From: Caulobacter sp. FWC26
Lineage (GTDB): Bacteria > Pseudomonadota > Alphaproteobacteria > Caulobacterales > Caulobacteraceae
Assembly (NCBI RefSeq): GCF_002742645.2
Contig: NZ_CP033875.1
Coordinates: 4,008,001 to 4,072,000, forward strand
DNA: 64,000 nt
Direction of reading: 5' to 3'
Positions 8,323 through 16,700 of this stretch are shown one piece after another. Every line of letters begins with the position of its first letter. The stretch's first letter is position 1. Below the pieces are notes generated by a model that was not told the origin of the DNA, did no database searches, and saw only the letters and a program-made list of their open reading frames with translations. Made by a program: the position numbers and the translations under genes.

Positions 8323-8675
8323 GGTCGGGGCGAATCCTTAACGTGGTTTCACGGGTTGGGAAATGCGTTCTCCGGTTTGCGGTCAGGACGCAACGAATTT
8401 GTGACGGCTTCGCCCGTTTTGTACGGCCGGAAGCGGGGCTCTGACGGCGGTGAAAGCCCCAGCGTTTCCGGGCCTGGAGCGCTCCGGCGCGACGAAATCT
8501 CGCAGGTGGCGGGCCGCTGGACCGCTCTGGATCAATTCGCCTCGAAACGGGGCCGCAAAAGGGTCTTTACATCCCGGATCAATGCCCCTATCTCGCACGG
8601 CTCCGGCGGACCCGAAGTCCTACAAGCGCTGCTAACGCCGGCCTGGGTTTAACTTCCAACAGGGGGTTACGTGAA
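8323..8675. promoter_or_regulatory. Long intergenic region, candidate 5' leader of the decarboxylase gene
   Basis: This 353-base stretch separates divergent phnC and the decarboxylase gene and has no credible ORF of its own. It holds several short GC hairpins, for example GGGGCT/AGCCCC at about 8435-8460 and the near-palindrome CTGGAGCGCTCCGG at about 8474. AGGGGG at 8661-8666 is the ribosome-binding site of the TTG start. In alphaproteobacteria, decarboxylase genes of this COG0019 group often carry the speF leader RNA. Position and length fit, but I cannot confirm the covariance structure by eye. Confidence 0.4.
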
Positions 8676-9935
8676 TTGCACACGTACCATACGCCCCTGG
8701 ACCTGGTCCGCGAGCGGTCGCCGGAACGTCCTGTCGCCATGGTGCGACCGGACGCGGTGGCGGTAGCGGCGCGCTGGTTCCAGGCAGAATTTAAAGGCGA
8801 TGTCTTTTACGCGGTGAAGGCCAATCCTTCGCCGTGGGTGATCCGCGAGCTGGCCAAGTCCGGCGTGCGGTCGTTCGACGTCGCATCGCTGAACGAAGTC
8901 GAGCTGGTGGCCCAAGAGGCGCCGGGCTCGCGCATGGCCTTCATGCACCCGGTCAAGAGCCGGGCGGCGATCTCCGCCGCCTATTTCGACCACGGGGTGA
9001 AGACCTTCTCGTTCGACACCCACGAAGAGCTGGCCAAGATCCTGGACGCCACGGGCCAGGCCAAGGACCTCAACCTGATCGTCCGCATGGGCGTGCAGGC
9101 CGAGGGCGCAGCCTACAGCCTGTCTGGCAAGTTCGGGGTCGAGATGCACAACGCCCCGGCCCTGCTGCTGGCCGCGCGCCGCGCGACCCAGGACCTGATG
9201 GGCGTCAGCTTCCACGTGGGCAGCCAGTGCATGCGTCCGACCGCCTTCCAGGCGGCGATGGCTCAGGCGAGCCGCGCCTTGGTGCGCGCCGGGGTGCTGG
9301 CCGATGTCGTAGACGTCGGCGGCGGCTTCCCGTCGATCTATCCGGGCATGGTCCCGCCGGATCTGTCGGAGTACCTGGCGGCCATCGACCGCGGCTTCGC
9401 CGAGATGATGGTCCATGAGACCACCGAACTCTGGTGCGAGCCCGGCCGCGCGCTGGTGGCCGAGGCTTCGTCGCTGCTGGTCAAGGTCGAGCTGAAGAAG
9501 GGCGACGCGCTCTATCTGAACGACGGGTCCTACGGCTCGCTGTTCGACGCCGCGCACATGAAGTGGCCGTTCCCGGTCAAGCTGTACCGCAAGAGCGGCG
9601 AAGTGGTGGAAGAAGGCCTCAAGCCGTTCCGCTTCTACGGCCCGACCTGCGACAGCGTCGACCACATGCCTGGCCCCTTCTACCTGCCGGAAAGCGTCGA
9701 CGAAGGCGACTACATCGAGATCGGCATGCTCGGCGCCTACGGCGTGGCCATGAACACCCGCTTCAACGGCTTCGGCGAAACCGACACCGTCGAGGTGCAG
9801 GATGCGCCGATGGCCTCGATGTACGGCCTGGCCAAGCGTTCTATCCCGGTCGTCCGTCAGGAGACGGAAGAGCGCAAGATCGTCCGCTTCTCGCGTCCCA
9901 AGGGCGCGGCCGGCAAGCGCAAGCGTCGTCGCTGA
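8676..9935 (+). CDS. PLP-dependent ornithine/lysine-type decarboxylase (alanine-racemase fold)
   Basis: A 419-residue group IV decarboxylase. K48 in FYAVKANP is the PLP-binding lysine, GVSFHVGSQ and EPGR are the usual phosphate-binding and barrel motifs, and C325 in GPTCDSVD is the catalytic cysteine from the partner subunit. The set fits eukaryotic-type ornithine decarboxylase or a bifunctional lysine/ornithine enzyme making putrescine or cadaverine. The C-terminus has an extra basic tail (RPKGAAGKRKRRR). The start is TTG with AGGGGG nine bases upstream; the in-view GTG at 8671 is out of frame. The deoxyhypusine synthase homologue follows, so both probably serve polyamine synthesis. Confidence 0.9.
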   Translation: MHTYHTPLDLVRERSPERPVAMVRPDAVAVAARWFQAEFKGDVFYAVKANPSPWVIRELAKSGVRSFDVASLNEVELVAQEAPGSRMAFMHPVKSRAAISAAYFDHGVKTFSFDTHEELAKILDATGQAKDLNLIVRMGVQAEGAAYSLSGKFGVEMHNAPALLLAARRATQDLMGVSFHVGSQCMRPTAFQAAMAQASRALVRAGVLADVVDVGGGFPSIYPGMVPPDLSEYLAAIDRGFAEMMVHETTELWCEPGRALVAEASSLLVKVELKKGDALYLNDGSYGSLFDAAHMKWPFPVKLYRKSGEVVEEGLKPFRFYGPTCDSVDHMPGPFYLPESVDEGDYIEIGMLGAYGVAMNTRFNGFGETDTVEVQDAPMASMYGLAKRSIPVVRQETEERKIVRFSRPKGAAGKRKRRR

Positions 9936-9983
9936 TCCGACACGGTTCGCCAGTAGATCGTTTCTGAGTTAAACCGCGCCCCG

Positions 9984-10022
9984 CGCCCGACGTTATCAGA
10001 CGTCGGGTGCGGTTCGTTTTTC
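9984..10022 (+). terminator. Terminator-like hairpin between decarboxylase and DHS homologue
   Basis: CCCGACGT (9986-9993) and ACGTCGGG (10000-10007) form an eight-base-pair stem, and a T-rich tract (ttcgttttt) follows. The downstream gene starts about 80 bases later, so it may have its own promoter or be reached by read-through. Confidence 0.75.
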
Positions 10023-10099
10023 AGCCCCGTCGGTCGCTCCGTCCCGGCGAAGGCTCTTTGTTTCAACGACGGGCGTCCAAAGTCAGGGAAACCGAAGCG

Positions 10100-11152
10100 A
10101 TGAACGCTCCCGTTCCGAACAACCAAAAAGCCGAACTCCTCCAGAAGACCGTCGAGCACGTCGACATCACCAGCTACGACGCCCGCCCGATCATCGACTC
10201 GATGCGCAAGATGTCGTTCAGCTCGCGCGACACCGCCCGCGCGGCCGACATCTTCAACATGGCGCTGGCCGACAAGGGCTGCTCGACCTGGCTGATCCTG
10301 GCCGGCTCGACCTCGGCCGGCGGCTGCATGCACGTCTACCGCGACATGGTGAAGAACGGCATGATCGACGCCGTGGTCGCCACCGGCGCCAGCATCGTCG
10401 ACATGGACTTCTTCGAAGCCCTCGGCTTCAAGCACTATCAGGCCGCCGGCCCGGTCGACGACAACGTCCTGCGCGACAACTACATCGACCGCATCTACGA
10501 CACCTATATCGACGAAGAAGAGCTGCAGGCCTGCGACCACACGATCCTCGAGATCGCCAACCGCCTGGAGCCGCGCGGCTACTCCTCGCGCGAATTCATC
10601 TGGGAAATGGGCAAGTGGCTGGCGGAAGGCAACGCCAAGAAGGAAGGCTCGCTGATCCAGACCGCCTATGAAGAAGGCGTGCCGATCTTCTGCCCGGCCT
10701 TCGTCGACAGCTCGGCCGGCTTTGGTCTGGTCAAGCACCAGAAGGAGCGCGCCGCCGAAGGCAAGCCCTACCTGATGATCGACGCGATCGCCGACTTCCG
10801 CGAACTGACCGACATCAAGATCGCGGCCGGCACCACGGGCCTGTTCATGGTCGGCGGCGGCGTCCCGAAGAACTTCGCACAGGACACCGTCGTCTGCGCA
10901 GAGATCCTCGGCGTCGAGGCCGACATGCACAAGTACGCCATCCAGATCACGGTGGCCGACGTGCGCGACGGCGCCTGCTCGTCGTCGACGCTGAAGGAAG
11001 CCGCCTCGTGGGGCAAGGTCTCGACCACCTACGAGCAGATGGTGTTCGCCGAAGCCACCACGGTGGTGCCACTGATCGCCTCGGACGCCTACTGGCGCAA
11101 GGCCTGGGAAGGCCGCGAAAAGCCGCGCTGGAACAAGCTGTTCGGCAAGTAA
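10100..11152 (+). CDS. Deoxyhypusine synthase family protein (polyamine enzyme)
   Basis: A 350-residue NAD-dependent aminobutyl-transferase homologue. It keeps the family core: LAGSTSAGG, GASIVDMD, GGGVPKNF and the reactive lysine K306 in the EAASWGKV segment, which matches the SWGK of eukaryotic deoxyhypusine synthase. The start is the ATG at 10100 with AGGGAA upstream; the frame could extend in-frame to 10007 without a ribosome-binding site. Bacteria have no hypusinated eIF5A, so the true product is probably a polyamine such as homospermidine or spermidine. The neighbouring decarboxylase supports this, but the reaction is inferred. Confidence 0.88.
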   Translation: MNAPVPNNQKAELLQKTVEHVDITSYDARPIIDSMRKMSFSSRDTARAADIFNMALADKGCSTWLILAGSTSAGGCMHVYRDMVKNGMIDAVVATGASIVDMDFFEALGFKHYQAAGPVDDNVLRDNYIDRIYDTYIDEEELQACDHTILEIANRLEPRGYSSREFIWEMGKWLAEGNAKKEGSLIQTAYEEGVPIFCPAFVDSSAGFGLVKHQKERAAEGKPYLMIDAIADFRELTDIKIAAGTTGLFMVGGGVPKNFAQDTVVCAEILGVEADMHKYAIQITVADVRDGACSSSTLKEAASWGKVSTTYEQMVFAEATTVVPLIASDAYWRKAWEGREKPRWNKLFGK

Positions 11153-11195
11153 GGCTGATGGTCCGGCAGGCTTGATCGGCCGGACTTGAAAATGC

Positions 11196-11229
11196 AGGGT
11201 CTCCGAAAGCGATTTCGGGGACCCTTTTT
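11196..11229 (+). terminator. Terminator of the polyamine block
   Basis: Thirteen bases at 11196-11208 pair with 11213-11225 with a single T-G wobble around a four-base loop (GCGA), and a T-tract follows. The ATG of the next gene overlaps the end of the T-tract region. A smaller GTCCGG/CCGGAC hairpin lies just before it at 11161-11184. Confidence 0.93.
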
Positions 11230-11230
11230 C

Positions 11231-12007
11231 ATGCGTGCTGTCTGGCTTGTCACCGCCACCGCCCTGATGCTGAGCGGCTGCGCCACGTTGAGCGGCGACG
11301 CGCCCAGCAACCGTTACCTGGCCAAGGGCGTCTTCGACGCGCGCGACCACCTGCCGCCGCCGCCGCCCAAGGGGTCCGAAGCCGCGCTGCGGGACCGCGA
11401 GATCTTCCGCGCCACCCGCGCCCTGAAGGACACCCCGCGCTGGTCTTTGGCCCAGGAGGACAATGTCGAGGAGAAGGTGCTTGATGGCTACGCTTGCGCT
11501 CTGGGCGTCACCCCGTCGTTCGAGCGCAACCCCAAGCTGGCCGCCACCCTGTTGCGCATGAGCCGCGACGTCCGCTCAGCGGTGGCCGGGCCAAAGCTGA
11601 AGTATCGCCGCCCCCGCCCCTATTTCCGCGAGGAAGGTCCGATCTGCATCAAGCGCAGCCTGGGGCTGGCGCTGTCGCCGGACTACCCGTCGGGCCACGC
11701 GACCTGGGGCTGGAGCGTGGGTCTGGTCCTGGCCGAACTGGCGCCCGACCGCCGCGAGGCGATCCTGGCCCGCGCCAAGGCCTATGGCGAAAGCCGCGTG
11801 GTCTGTGGCGTGCACAACATGAGCTCGGTCGAGGCCGGGCGGATGAACGCCGAGAACCTGTTGGCGGCGCTGAAGTCGTCCGACGCCTTCAAGGCGGACC
11901 TCGCCGCCGCCCGCGCCGAGCTCGATGCAGCACGCGCCGCCGGTCCTGCTGTGGCCCCCAAGCGCTGTGAGGCCGAGGCGGCGGCCCTTTCGAAACCTCT
12001 GCTGTAG
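11231..12007 (+). CDS. PAP2-family class A acid phosphatase-like lipoprotein
   Basis: A 258-residue protein. I chose the ATG at 11231 because it begins a clean lipoprotein signal (MRAVWLVTATALMLSGC); the frame from 11186 runs through the terminator. Phosphatase motifs are KYRRPRPY, PSGHAT (H156) and SRVVCGVH (S188, R189, H195). In the third motif, SRx5Hx3D, the final aspartate is a serine (S199), so either catalysis is altered or another acid group serves. The PAP2 family cleaves phosphate monoesters or pyrophosphates in the periplasm. The gene may be expressed from its own promoter, since it follows a terminator directly. Confidence 0.85.
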   Translation: MRAVWLVTATALMLSGCATLSGDAPSNRYLAKGVFDARDHLPPPPPKGSEAALRDREIFRATRALKDTPRWSLAQEDNVEEKVLDGYACALGVTPSFERNPKLAATLLRMSRDVRSAVAGPKLKYRRPRPYFREEGPICIKRSLGLALSPDYPSGHATWGWSVGLVLAELAPDRREAILARAKAYGESRVVCGVHNMSSVEAGRMNAENLLAALKSSDAFKADLAAARAELDAARAAGPAVAPKRCEAEAAALSKPLL

Positions 12008-12043
12008 CTTGCGTAGAGCCCACCCGACCTCTACCTCTTGACC

Positions 12044-12529
12044 ATGGCCAACGCCCCTTCCTGCGGACACGACCACCACAACCACGGCGTCGCCGGCGCG
12101 GCCCTTGCGGCCGAGCTGGACGCGGCCGAGGCGCGCTGCACGGCCGCCGATCAACGCCTGACCGCCCCTCGCCGTCGGGTGTTGGAACTGCTGTTGCAGG
12201 CAGGCCAACCGGTAAAGGCCTACGACCTGATCTCGACCTTCGGCGGCGAGGGCCCGCCGGCCAAGCCGCCGACCGTCTATCGCGCCCTCGACTTTCTGGA
12301 AAAGCAGGGCTTCGCCCACCGGATCGAGAGCCTCAACGCCTATGTCGCCTGCCGCAAGGAAGCCGACGGCCACGTCGCTGCGTTTCTGATCTGCGACTGC
12401 TGCGGCGCGACCCGCGAGATCGAGCCCAAGGCCAGCGCCGAGATCATCGCCGCGGGCGAGGCGGCGGGCTATGCGCTGACGGGGGTGACGATCGAGGCCC
12501 ACGGGCTGTGCGCGGATTGCCGAAGCTGA
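12044..12529 (+). CDS. zur: Fur-family zinc repressor (Zur)
   Basis: A 161-residue regulator. The His-rich N-terminus (CGHDHHNHG) precedes the winged helix (LTAPRRRVLELLLQ ... PPTVYRALDFLEKQG). The dimer domain has the metal motifs CDCCGATREI and GLCADC. The His-rich head and double CxxC fit Zur better than Fur. It should repress zinc-uptake genes when zinc is bound. A Zur-like box lies in front of the zinc operon at 59.6 kb in this same window. I prefer ATG 12044; an in-frame TTG lies two codons upstream. Confidence 0.88.
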   Translation: MANAPSCGHDHHNHGVAGAALAAELDAAEARCTAADQRLTAPRRRVLELLLQAGQPVKAYDLISTFGGEGPPAKPPTVYRALDFLEKQGFAHRIESLNAYVACRKEADGHVAAFLICDCCGATREIEPKASAEIIAAGEAAGYALTGVTIEAHGLCADCRS

Positions 12530-12579
12530 GCAAAGCCCGCTAGGTTCGAACAACCGTTCAACCGCGTTCGAGACAGCTC

Positions 12580-13524
12580 ATGACCGCGCAGTCCCTCCCT
12601 GGCGTCGAGATCTGGCGCGGCGGCGTCAACACCTGGGACTGCGACGAGATGGGGCACATGAACGTGCGCCACTACGTCGTGCGCGCCCAGGAAGGGCTGA
12701 TTGGCATGGCCGCCGAACTGGGCCTGCCCCACGCCTTCTCGCCCCACGCCAATGCGACGCTGCTGGTGAAGGAACAGCACATCCGCTTCCTGCGCGAGGC
12801 GCACGCCGGCGCGCCGCTCTACATGCTGGGCGGCGTGATCGAGATGAGCGCGTGCGAGGCGCGGATCCTGCAACTGCTGATCCACCCGGCCTCCGGCGAA
12901 CTGGCGGCCACGTTCCAGACCACCGTCGTTCATGCCACGCCGCGTGACGGTCAACCGTTTCCCTGGCCGAAGGTCGCCCGCGAACGAGCGGAGGCCCTGA
13001 AGGTCGCGGTTCCGGAACGCGCCCAGGCCCGCAGTCTCGACCTGTCGCCCTTCACGCCGACCGCCAATCTCGCCCGCGCCGACGCCTTGGGCTTGTCGCG
13101 GATCGGGCTTGGAGGTCTCCTGCCGTCGGATTGCGACGTGTTCGGACGAATGCGCACCGAGCAGTTCATCGGCCGGGTCTCCGACGGCATCGGCACGTTC
13201 ATCCATCCCTTCCGCGACGTCGTGGTCGAGCACGCCGAGCACAAGCCGCAGCGGATGGGCGGCGCGGTGCTGGAGTACCGGATCGTGCACCTGGCCTGGC
13301 CGCGCGCCGGCGATCGCATCGAGATCCGCTCGGGCCTGCTCGGGACCGACGCCCGGACGATGCGCGTGGTCCACTGGATGCTGGACCCCGCCACCGGCGA
13401 GCCGTGGGGAACCTCCGAGGCGGTGGCCATCACCTTCGACCTCGACGCGCGCAAGGTGGTGCCGGTCACCGACGCGGCGCGGGTGGCCCTGGCCGCCCAT
13501 GAGGTGAAGGGGCTGGCTCTCTAA
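12580..13524 (+). CDS. Acyl-CoA thioesterase-like protein (double hotdog)
   Basis: A 314-residue protein with two hotdog-type halves. The first (residues about 10-130) has the thioesterase start GVNTWDCDEMGHMNVRHYV; the second (about 175-310) repeats it in altered form (LPSDCDVFGRMRTEQFIG). This is the architecture of fused 4-hydroxybenzoyl-CoA/acyl-CoA thioesterase-like proteins. Substrate unknown. Its stop overlaps the stop of the convergent hydrolase by two bases. Confidence 0.78.
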   Translation: MTAQSLPGVEIWRGGVNTWDCDEMGHMNVRHYVVRAQEGLIGMAAELGLPHAFSPHANATLLVKEQHIRFLREAHAGAPLYMLGGVIEMSACEARILQLLIHPASGELAATFQTTVVHATPRDGQPFPWPKVARERAEALKVAVPERAQARSLDLSPFTPTANLARADALGLSRIGLGGLLPSDCDVFGRMRTEQFIGRVSDGIGTFIHPFRDVVVEHAEHKPQRMGGAVLEYRIVHLAWPRAGDRIEIRSGLLGTDARTMRVVHWMLDPATGEPWGTSEAVAITFDLDARKVVPVTDAARVALAAHEVKGLAL

Positions 13525-14411
13525 GCCGTCGCCATCTCGAATAGCGCGTCGCGCACCAGATCGGGCCGCTCCATGGGCAGGAAGTGGCTCGTGCCCTCGA
13601 CCATCTCGATACGGACGTTCCGCCCCCGGCGCGCGAAGCCGTCGCCCACGCGGCATGTCGAGTGCTTCTGGGCCTTCAGGATCTTCACCGGCGCAGAGAC
13701 GCGTCGAATCGCGCGCCAGGGATCATGCGCCTGCGCCGCGTAGTTCGACGCCTCCCAGGCTGGCGCGCAAGCCAAGCGCACCTTGCCGTCCGGCGCATCG
13801 ACCACGCCGCCGGCGACATATTCGGCGAGCATCGTCTCGGGCCACGTCTTGAAGGCGCCGCGCCCCTTGTAGCCTGCGAAAACCGCCTCGCGATTATCGA
13901 ACACGGCCCGCCGCTTCAACGCCGCCTGGGCGATCGGCAGCTGCATGAAGCCCCGGCCGGAGGTCCAGGGCGCCTTGGCGTAGAGGTTGGCCAGCCACGG
14001 CATGATCACCGGGTCCAGCAGCAGCAAGCCCTTGACCCGCTCGGGTCGCTCGGCGGCGGCCAGCAGGCTGACCGTGCCCCCCATCGAGTGGCCGGCCAAC
14101 ACGACCGGCGGCCCATCCAACACCTCCAGCAGGCCGACGAGGTCGTCGCGCAAATCCCGCCAAGACCGACGCCCCTTCGGATCAGCCGGCAGGGTGGTCG
14201 CGCCGTGTCCCCGCTGGTCGATCGCAAGAATCCGCAGGCCCGCCGCCAGCGGCGACAGGAGCGTCCGGTAGGTCTGGGCGTTGAAACCGTTGGCGTGGAC
14301 GAAGACGATATCGATCGCCCGATCCTCGGGACCAAACTCCAGGGCGGCGATCTCGCCGCCGGGCACGGCCACGACACGTCGGCGAGGTTCGCGAAAAACG
14401 GCCGCGTCCAT
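13521..14411 (-). CDS. Alpha/beta-hydrolase
   Basis: A 296-residue hydrolase. The frame is open far upstream, but the ATG at 14411 gives a normal N-terminus (MDAAVFREPRRRVVAV). Features are HANGFNA (oxyanion loop), DQRGHG, the nucleophile elbow GHSMGG and the late histidine in GTSHFLPME. No signal peptide is visible, so it is probably cytoplasmic. The substrate (ester, lactone or epoxide) is unknown. It converges with the thioesterase and diverges from the DUF488 gene. Confidence 0.85.
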   Translation of the reverse strand: MDAAVFREPRRRVVAVPGGEIAALEFGPEDRAIDIVFVHANGFNAQTYRTLLSPLAAGLRILAIDQRGHGATTLPADPKGRRSWRDLRDDLVGLLEVLDGPPVVLAGHSMGGTVSLLAAAERPERVKGLLLLDPVIMPWLANLYAKAPWTSGRGFMQLPIAQAALKRRAVFDNREAVFAGYKGRGAFKTWPETMLAEYVAGGVVDAPDGKVRLACAPAWEASNYAAQAHDPWRAIRRVSAPVKILKAQKHSTCRVGDGFARRGRNVRIEMVEGTSHFLPMERPDLVRDALFEMATA

Positions 14412-14468
14412 GGCGTGGCTCCCTGAAACTGATCGGGCGTAAGGTAGGCGTCTCCAACCCCCGCGTCC

Positions 14469-14915
14469 ATGGAGCCCAAGATGAATCCGCTGGCCACCAT
14501 CGGCTACGAGACCGACACGCAGAGCGGGATGATCGACCGACTGAAAGCCGCCGACGTCGAACTGGTGATCGATGTCCGCGCCGTCGCCAGCTCGCGCAAG
14601 GCCGGGTTCTCGAAGACGCTGCTGGCCGGCGGCCTGAAAGACCAGGGCGTCGACTATCTCCACCTGCGAGACCTGGGCACGCCCAAGCCGGGGCGCGACG
14701 CCGCCCGGACTGGGCGGATCGACGAGATGCGCCAGATCTTCGAGGCGCAACTGGAGGAACCCGCCGCGGTGCTGGCCTTGGCTCAGGCGACGGCGCTGGC
14801 CAAAACAAAAAGGATCGCCCTCCTTTGCTACGAGGACGATCCCAATTGCTGCCATCGCCGCATCGTCGCCGACCGCATTCGCGAACGGCTGAAGTGCGAG
14901 GTGGTGGACCTCTAG
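14469..14915 (+). CDS. DUF488 family protein
   Basis: A 148-residue protein with DUF488 hallmarks: the opening IGYETDT, DVRAVASSRKAGFSK, and a C-terminal motif CYEDDPNCCHRRIVAD. The function of the family is unsettled. Cys/His-rich ends suggest metal or nucleic-acid binding. A second in-frame ATG at 14481 is possible. The stop overlaps the convergent gene by four bases. Confidence 0.85.
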   Translation: MEPKMNPLATIGYETDTQSGMIDRLKAADVELVIDVRAVASSRKAGFSKTLLAGGLKDQGVDYLHLRDLGTPKPGRDAARTGRIDEMRQIFEAQLEEPAAVLALAQATALAKTKRIALLCYEDDPNCCHRRIVADRIRERLKCEVVDL

Positions 14916-15709
14916 GCCTGGGTCAGCTGCCATTCGCCGCGATTGTCGCGGCAGGCGCTGTAGCGCTGGGTCGAGGTCGCCTGGCCGCCGCCCGAGACCG
15001 CCGCGTCGATGATCCGGCAGCTGGCCGCCAGCTGGCCGCTGGGACGCACCAGCGAGGCGGCCGCGTAGCCGACGCCAAAACCGCTGCGGCCCACAAGCAC
15101 CCAACCGCCCGTCGGCGCCTGGCCGATGGCGTCGAACGTCTCGCCGGCCGCCAGCTTGCCGACCACGGCGGTCTTGGTGGAAGGCCCCGCGCGCAGGTTC
15201 ACGGTCGAAGCGGCCGTATAGGCGCCGGCGGTCGCCGCCAGGCTGGGCAGGCTCTGCACGCCCTGGGCGTAGCGGATGTTGCGGCCGTCGATCGGCGGGC
15301 CATAGCTGGACGAGACCACGCTGATGCGGCCCGAATTGCCTGTGCGGCTGTTGCTCCAGGTTTGGGAGACGCCCGTCTCCAGCGCCTTCTTGGTGGCCTG
15401 TTCGGCGAGGGCCGCGTCGGTCGACTGCATCCGGCAACCGATATAGGCGCCAGCTGCGGCGCCGGCGGCCGCGCCAACGAGCGCGCCCAGGGTCTTTTCG
15501 TTCTTGGCGACCTTGCTGCCCAGCAGCGCACCGGCCGCCGCGCCGATCAGGGCGCCGCCTTCCTGCTTCTTGCCCGAGCCTTCGCATCCGAAGATCCCGC
15601 CGAGCGGCTTGGACTGCTGGGCCAGCACGGGGGCCGGTGCGGCCGTCAGGCCAGCGCCCAGGACGGCGGCGAGGGCCAGGGCCGTAGCGGGGGTCTTGCG
15701 CGTCGTCAT
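14912..15709 (-). CDS. Secreted glycine-zipper/SH3-domain protein
   Basis: A 265-residue exported protein. I chose ATG 15709 because a GGGAAA ribosome-binding site precedes it and a signal peptide follows (residues about 1-34, ending APVLAQQ). A glycine-zipper region (GALIGAAAGALLG and [16 protein letters not shown], like the 17-kDa surface antigen) spans about residues 45-90. An SH3b domain (VNLRAGPSTKTAVVGKL) spans about 170-235. The combination suggests an envelope protein that touches the outer membrane and peptidoglycan. There are several cysteines in the tail. Confidence 0.8.
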   Translation of the reverse strand: MTTRKTPATALALAAVLGAGLTAAPAPVLAQQSKPLGGIFGCEGSGKKQEGGALIGAAAGALLGSKVAKNEKTLGALVGAAAGAAAGAYIGCRMQSTDAALAEQATKKALETGVSQTWSNSRTGNSGRISVVSSSYGPPIDGRNIRYAQGVQSLPSLAATAGAYTAASTVNLRAGPSTKTAVVGKLAAGETFDAIGQAPTGGWVLVGRSGFGVGYAAASLVRPSGQLAASCRIIDAAVSGGGQATSTQRYSACRDNRGEWQLTQA

Positions 15710-15791
15710 GTCGTTTCCCTTTTCCGTAGGGTCAGTGTTGTCGCCGCCCTCCCCCCGTCCGATAGTCGCGGACAACATAAGGGAGGCCAGC

Positions 15792-16652
15792 ATGAGCAAC
15801 CAGGATCAGACGAACTATAGCTGTTTCAAGGTCGAGATCGAGGCTGGCGTTGCGCACATCCAGTTGAAACGCCCGGAAGCCATGAACACCATGACCCGGG
15901 CGTTCTGGAACGAGCTTCCCGCGATTGTGAAAGACATCGACGACAACGCCCGGGCGCGCTGCATCGTAATCTCCTCGACCGGCAAGCACTTCAGCGCCGG
16001 CATGGACCTGTCGGTGTTCACAGACGACGAGGGCGTCACCGCCCGTCAGGACGCAGACCGGTGGGTGGCCGCCGAGAGCTTCCGCCGCTTCGTCCATCAC
16101 CTGCAGGACACCTTCAGCTGCCTCGACAAGGCGAGGATGCCGGTGATCGTCGCTATCCAGGGCGGCTGCATCGGCGGCGCGGTCGACTTCATCAGCGCCT
16201 GCGACATCCGCTACGCGACCACCGACGCCTTCTTCTCGATCCAGGAGATCAACATCGGCATGACCGCCGATGTCGGCACCTTCCCGCGTCTGTGCAAGCT
16301 GATCCCCGAGGGTTGGGTGCGGGAGCTGGCCTACACGGGCCGCCGCCTGCCAGGACAGCGGGCCCGCGACATCGGCCTCGTCAACGAAGTGTTCGACACC
16401 CATGAGGAGGTCGTCGCCCACGCCCTGGCCACCGCCCGCGAGATCGCCGAGAAGTCGCCGCTGGCCGTGGCCGGCAGCAAGGTGATGATCAACTACGCCC
16501 GCGACCACACCATCGCCGACGGCCTCGACTACATCGCCACCTGGCAGACGGGCATGTTCTCGGGTCCGCACATGGCCGAGGCCTTCGCGGCGAAGGCGCA
16601 GAAGCGGGATGCGGTGTATCCGGACCTGCTGCCGCTGAAGAAGAAGATGTAG
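15792..16652 (+). CDS. Crotonase-family protein, dienoyl-CoA isomerase-like
   Basis: A 286-residue enoyl-CoA hydratase/isomerase-family enzyme starting at ATG 15792 behind GGGAGG. The oxyanion-hole segments are HFSAGMDLSVF and GGCIGGAVDFISACDIRYAT. The segment SIQEINIGMTADVGTFPRL keeps the acidic pair (E of QEI and D of ADVG) typical of delta-3,5-delta-2,4-dienoyl-CoA isomerase rather than simple hydratases. It would help beta-oxidation of unsaturated fatty acids. It starts 82 bases from the divergent SH3-protein gene and has no obvious operon partners. Confidence 0.85.
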   Translation: MSNQDQTNYSCFKVEIEAGVAHIQLKRPEAMNTMTRAFWNELPAIVKDIDDNARARCIVISSTGKHFSAGMDLSVFTDDEGVTARQDADRWVAAESFRRFVHHLQDTFSCLDKARMPVIVAIQGGCIGGAVDFISACDIRYATTDAFFSIQEINIGMTADVGTFPRLCKLIPEGWVRELAYTGRRLPGQRARDIGLVNEVFDTHEEVVAHALATAREIAEKSPLAVAGSKVMINYARDHTIADGLDYIATWQTGMFSGPHMAEAFAAKAQKRDAVYPDLLPLKKKM

Positions 16653-16661
16653 GGCGGCGAT

Positions 16662-16697
16662 GGAAAGCCCTTCCCCGGCCGGAGAGGGCCTTCCAGA
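16662..16697. repeat. Imperfect inverted repeat between convergent genes
   Basis: GGAAAGCCCTTCC and GGAGAGGGCCTTCC are imperfect arms around a short GC loop, in the gap between the converging isomerase and peptidase genes. It lacks a clear T-tract on either strand, so it may be a weak bidirectional terminator or a degenerate dispersed repeat. Confidence 0.45.
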
Positions 16698-16700
16698 AGG

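Noticed and set aside
8384-8410. Possible Pho box upstream of phnC
   Set aside because: The minus strand reads CCGTCAC and, 11 bases on, TCGTTGC. The second half matches the CTGTCAY consensus poorly, so PhoB control is not supported.
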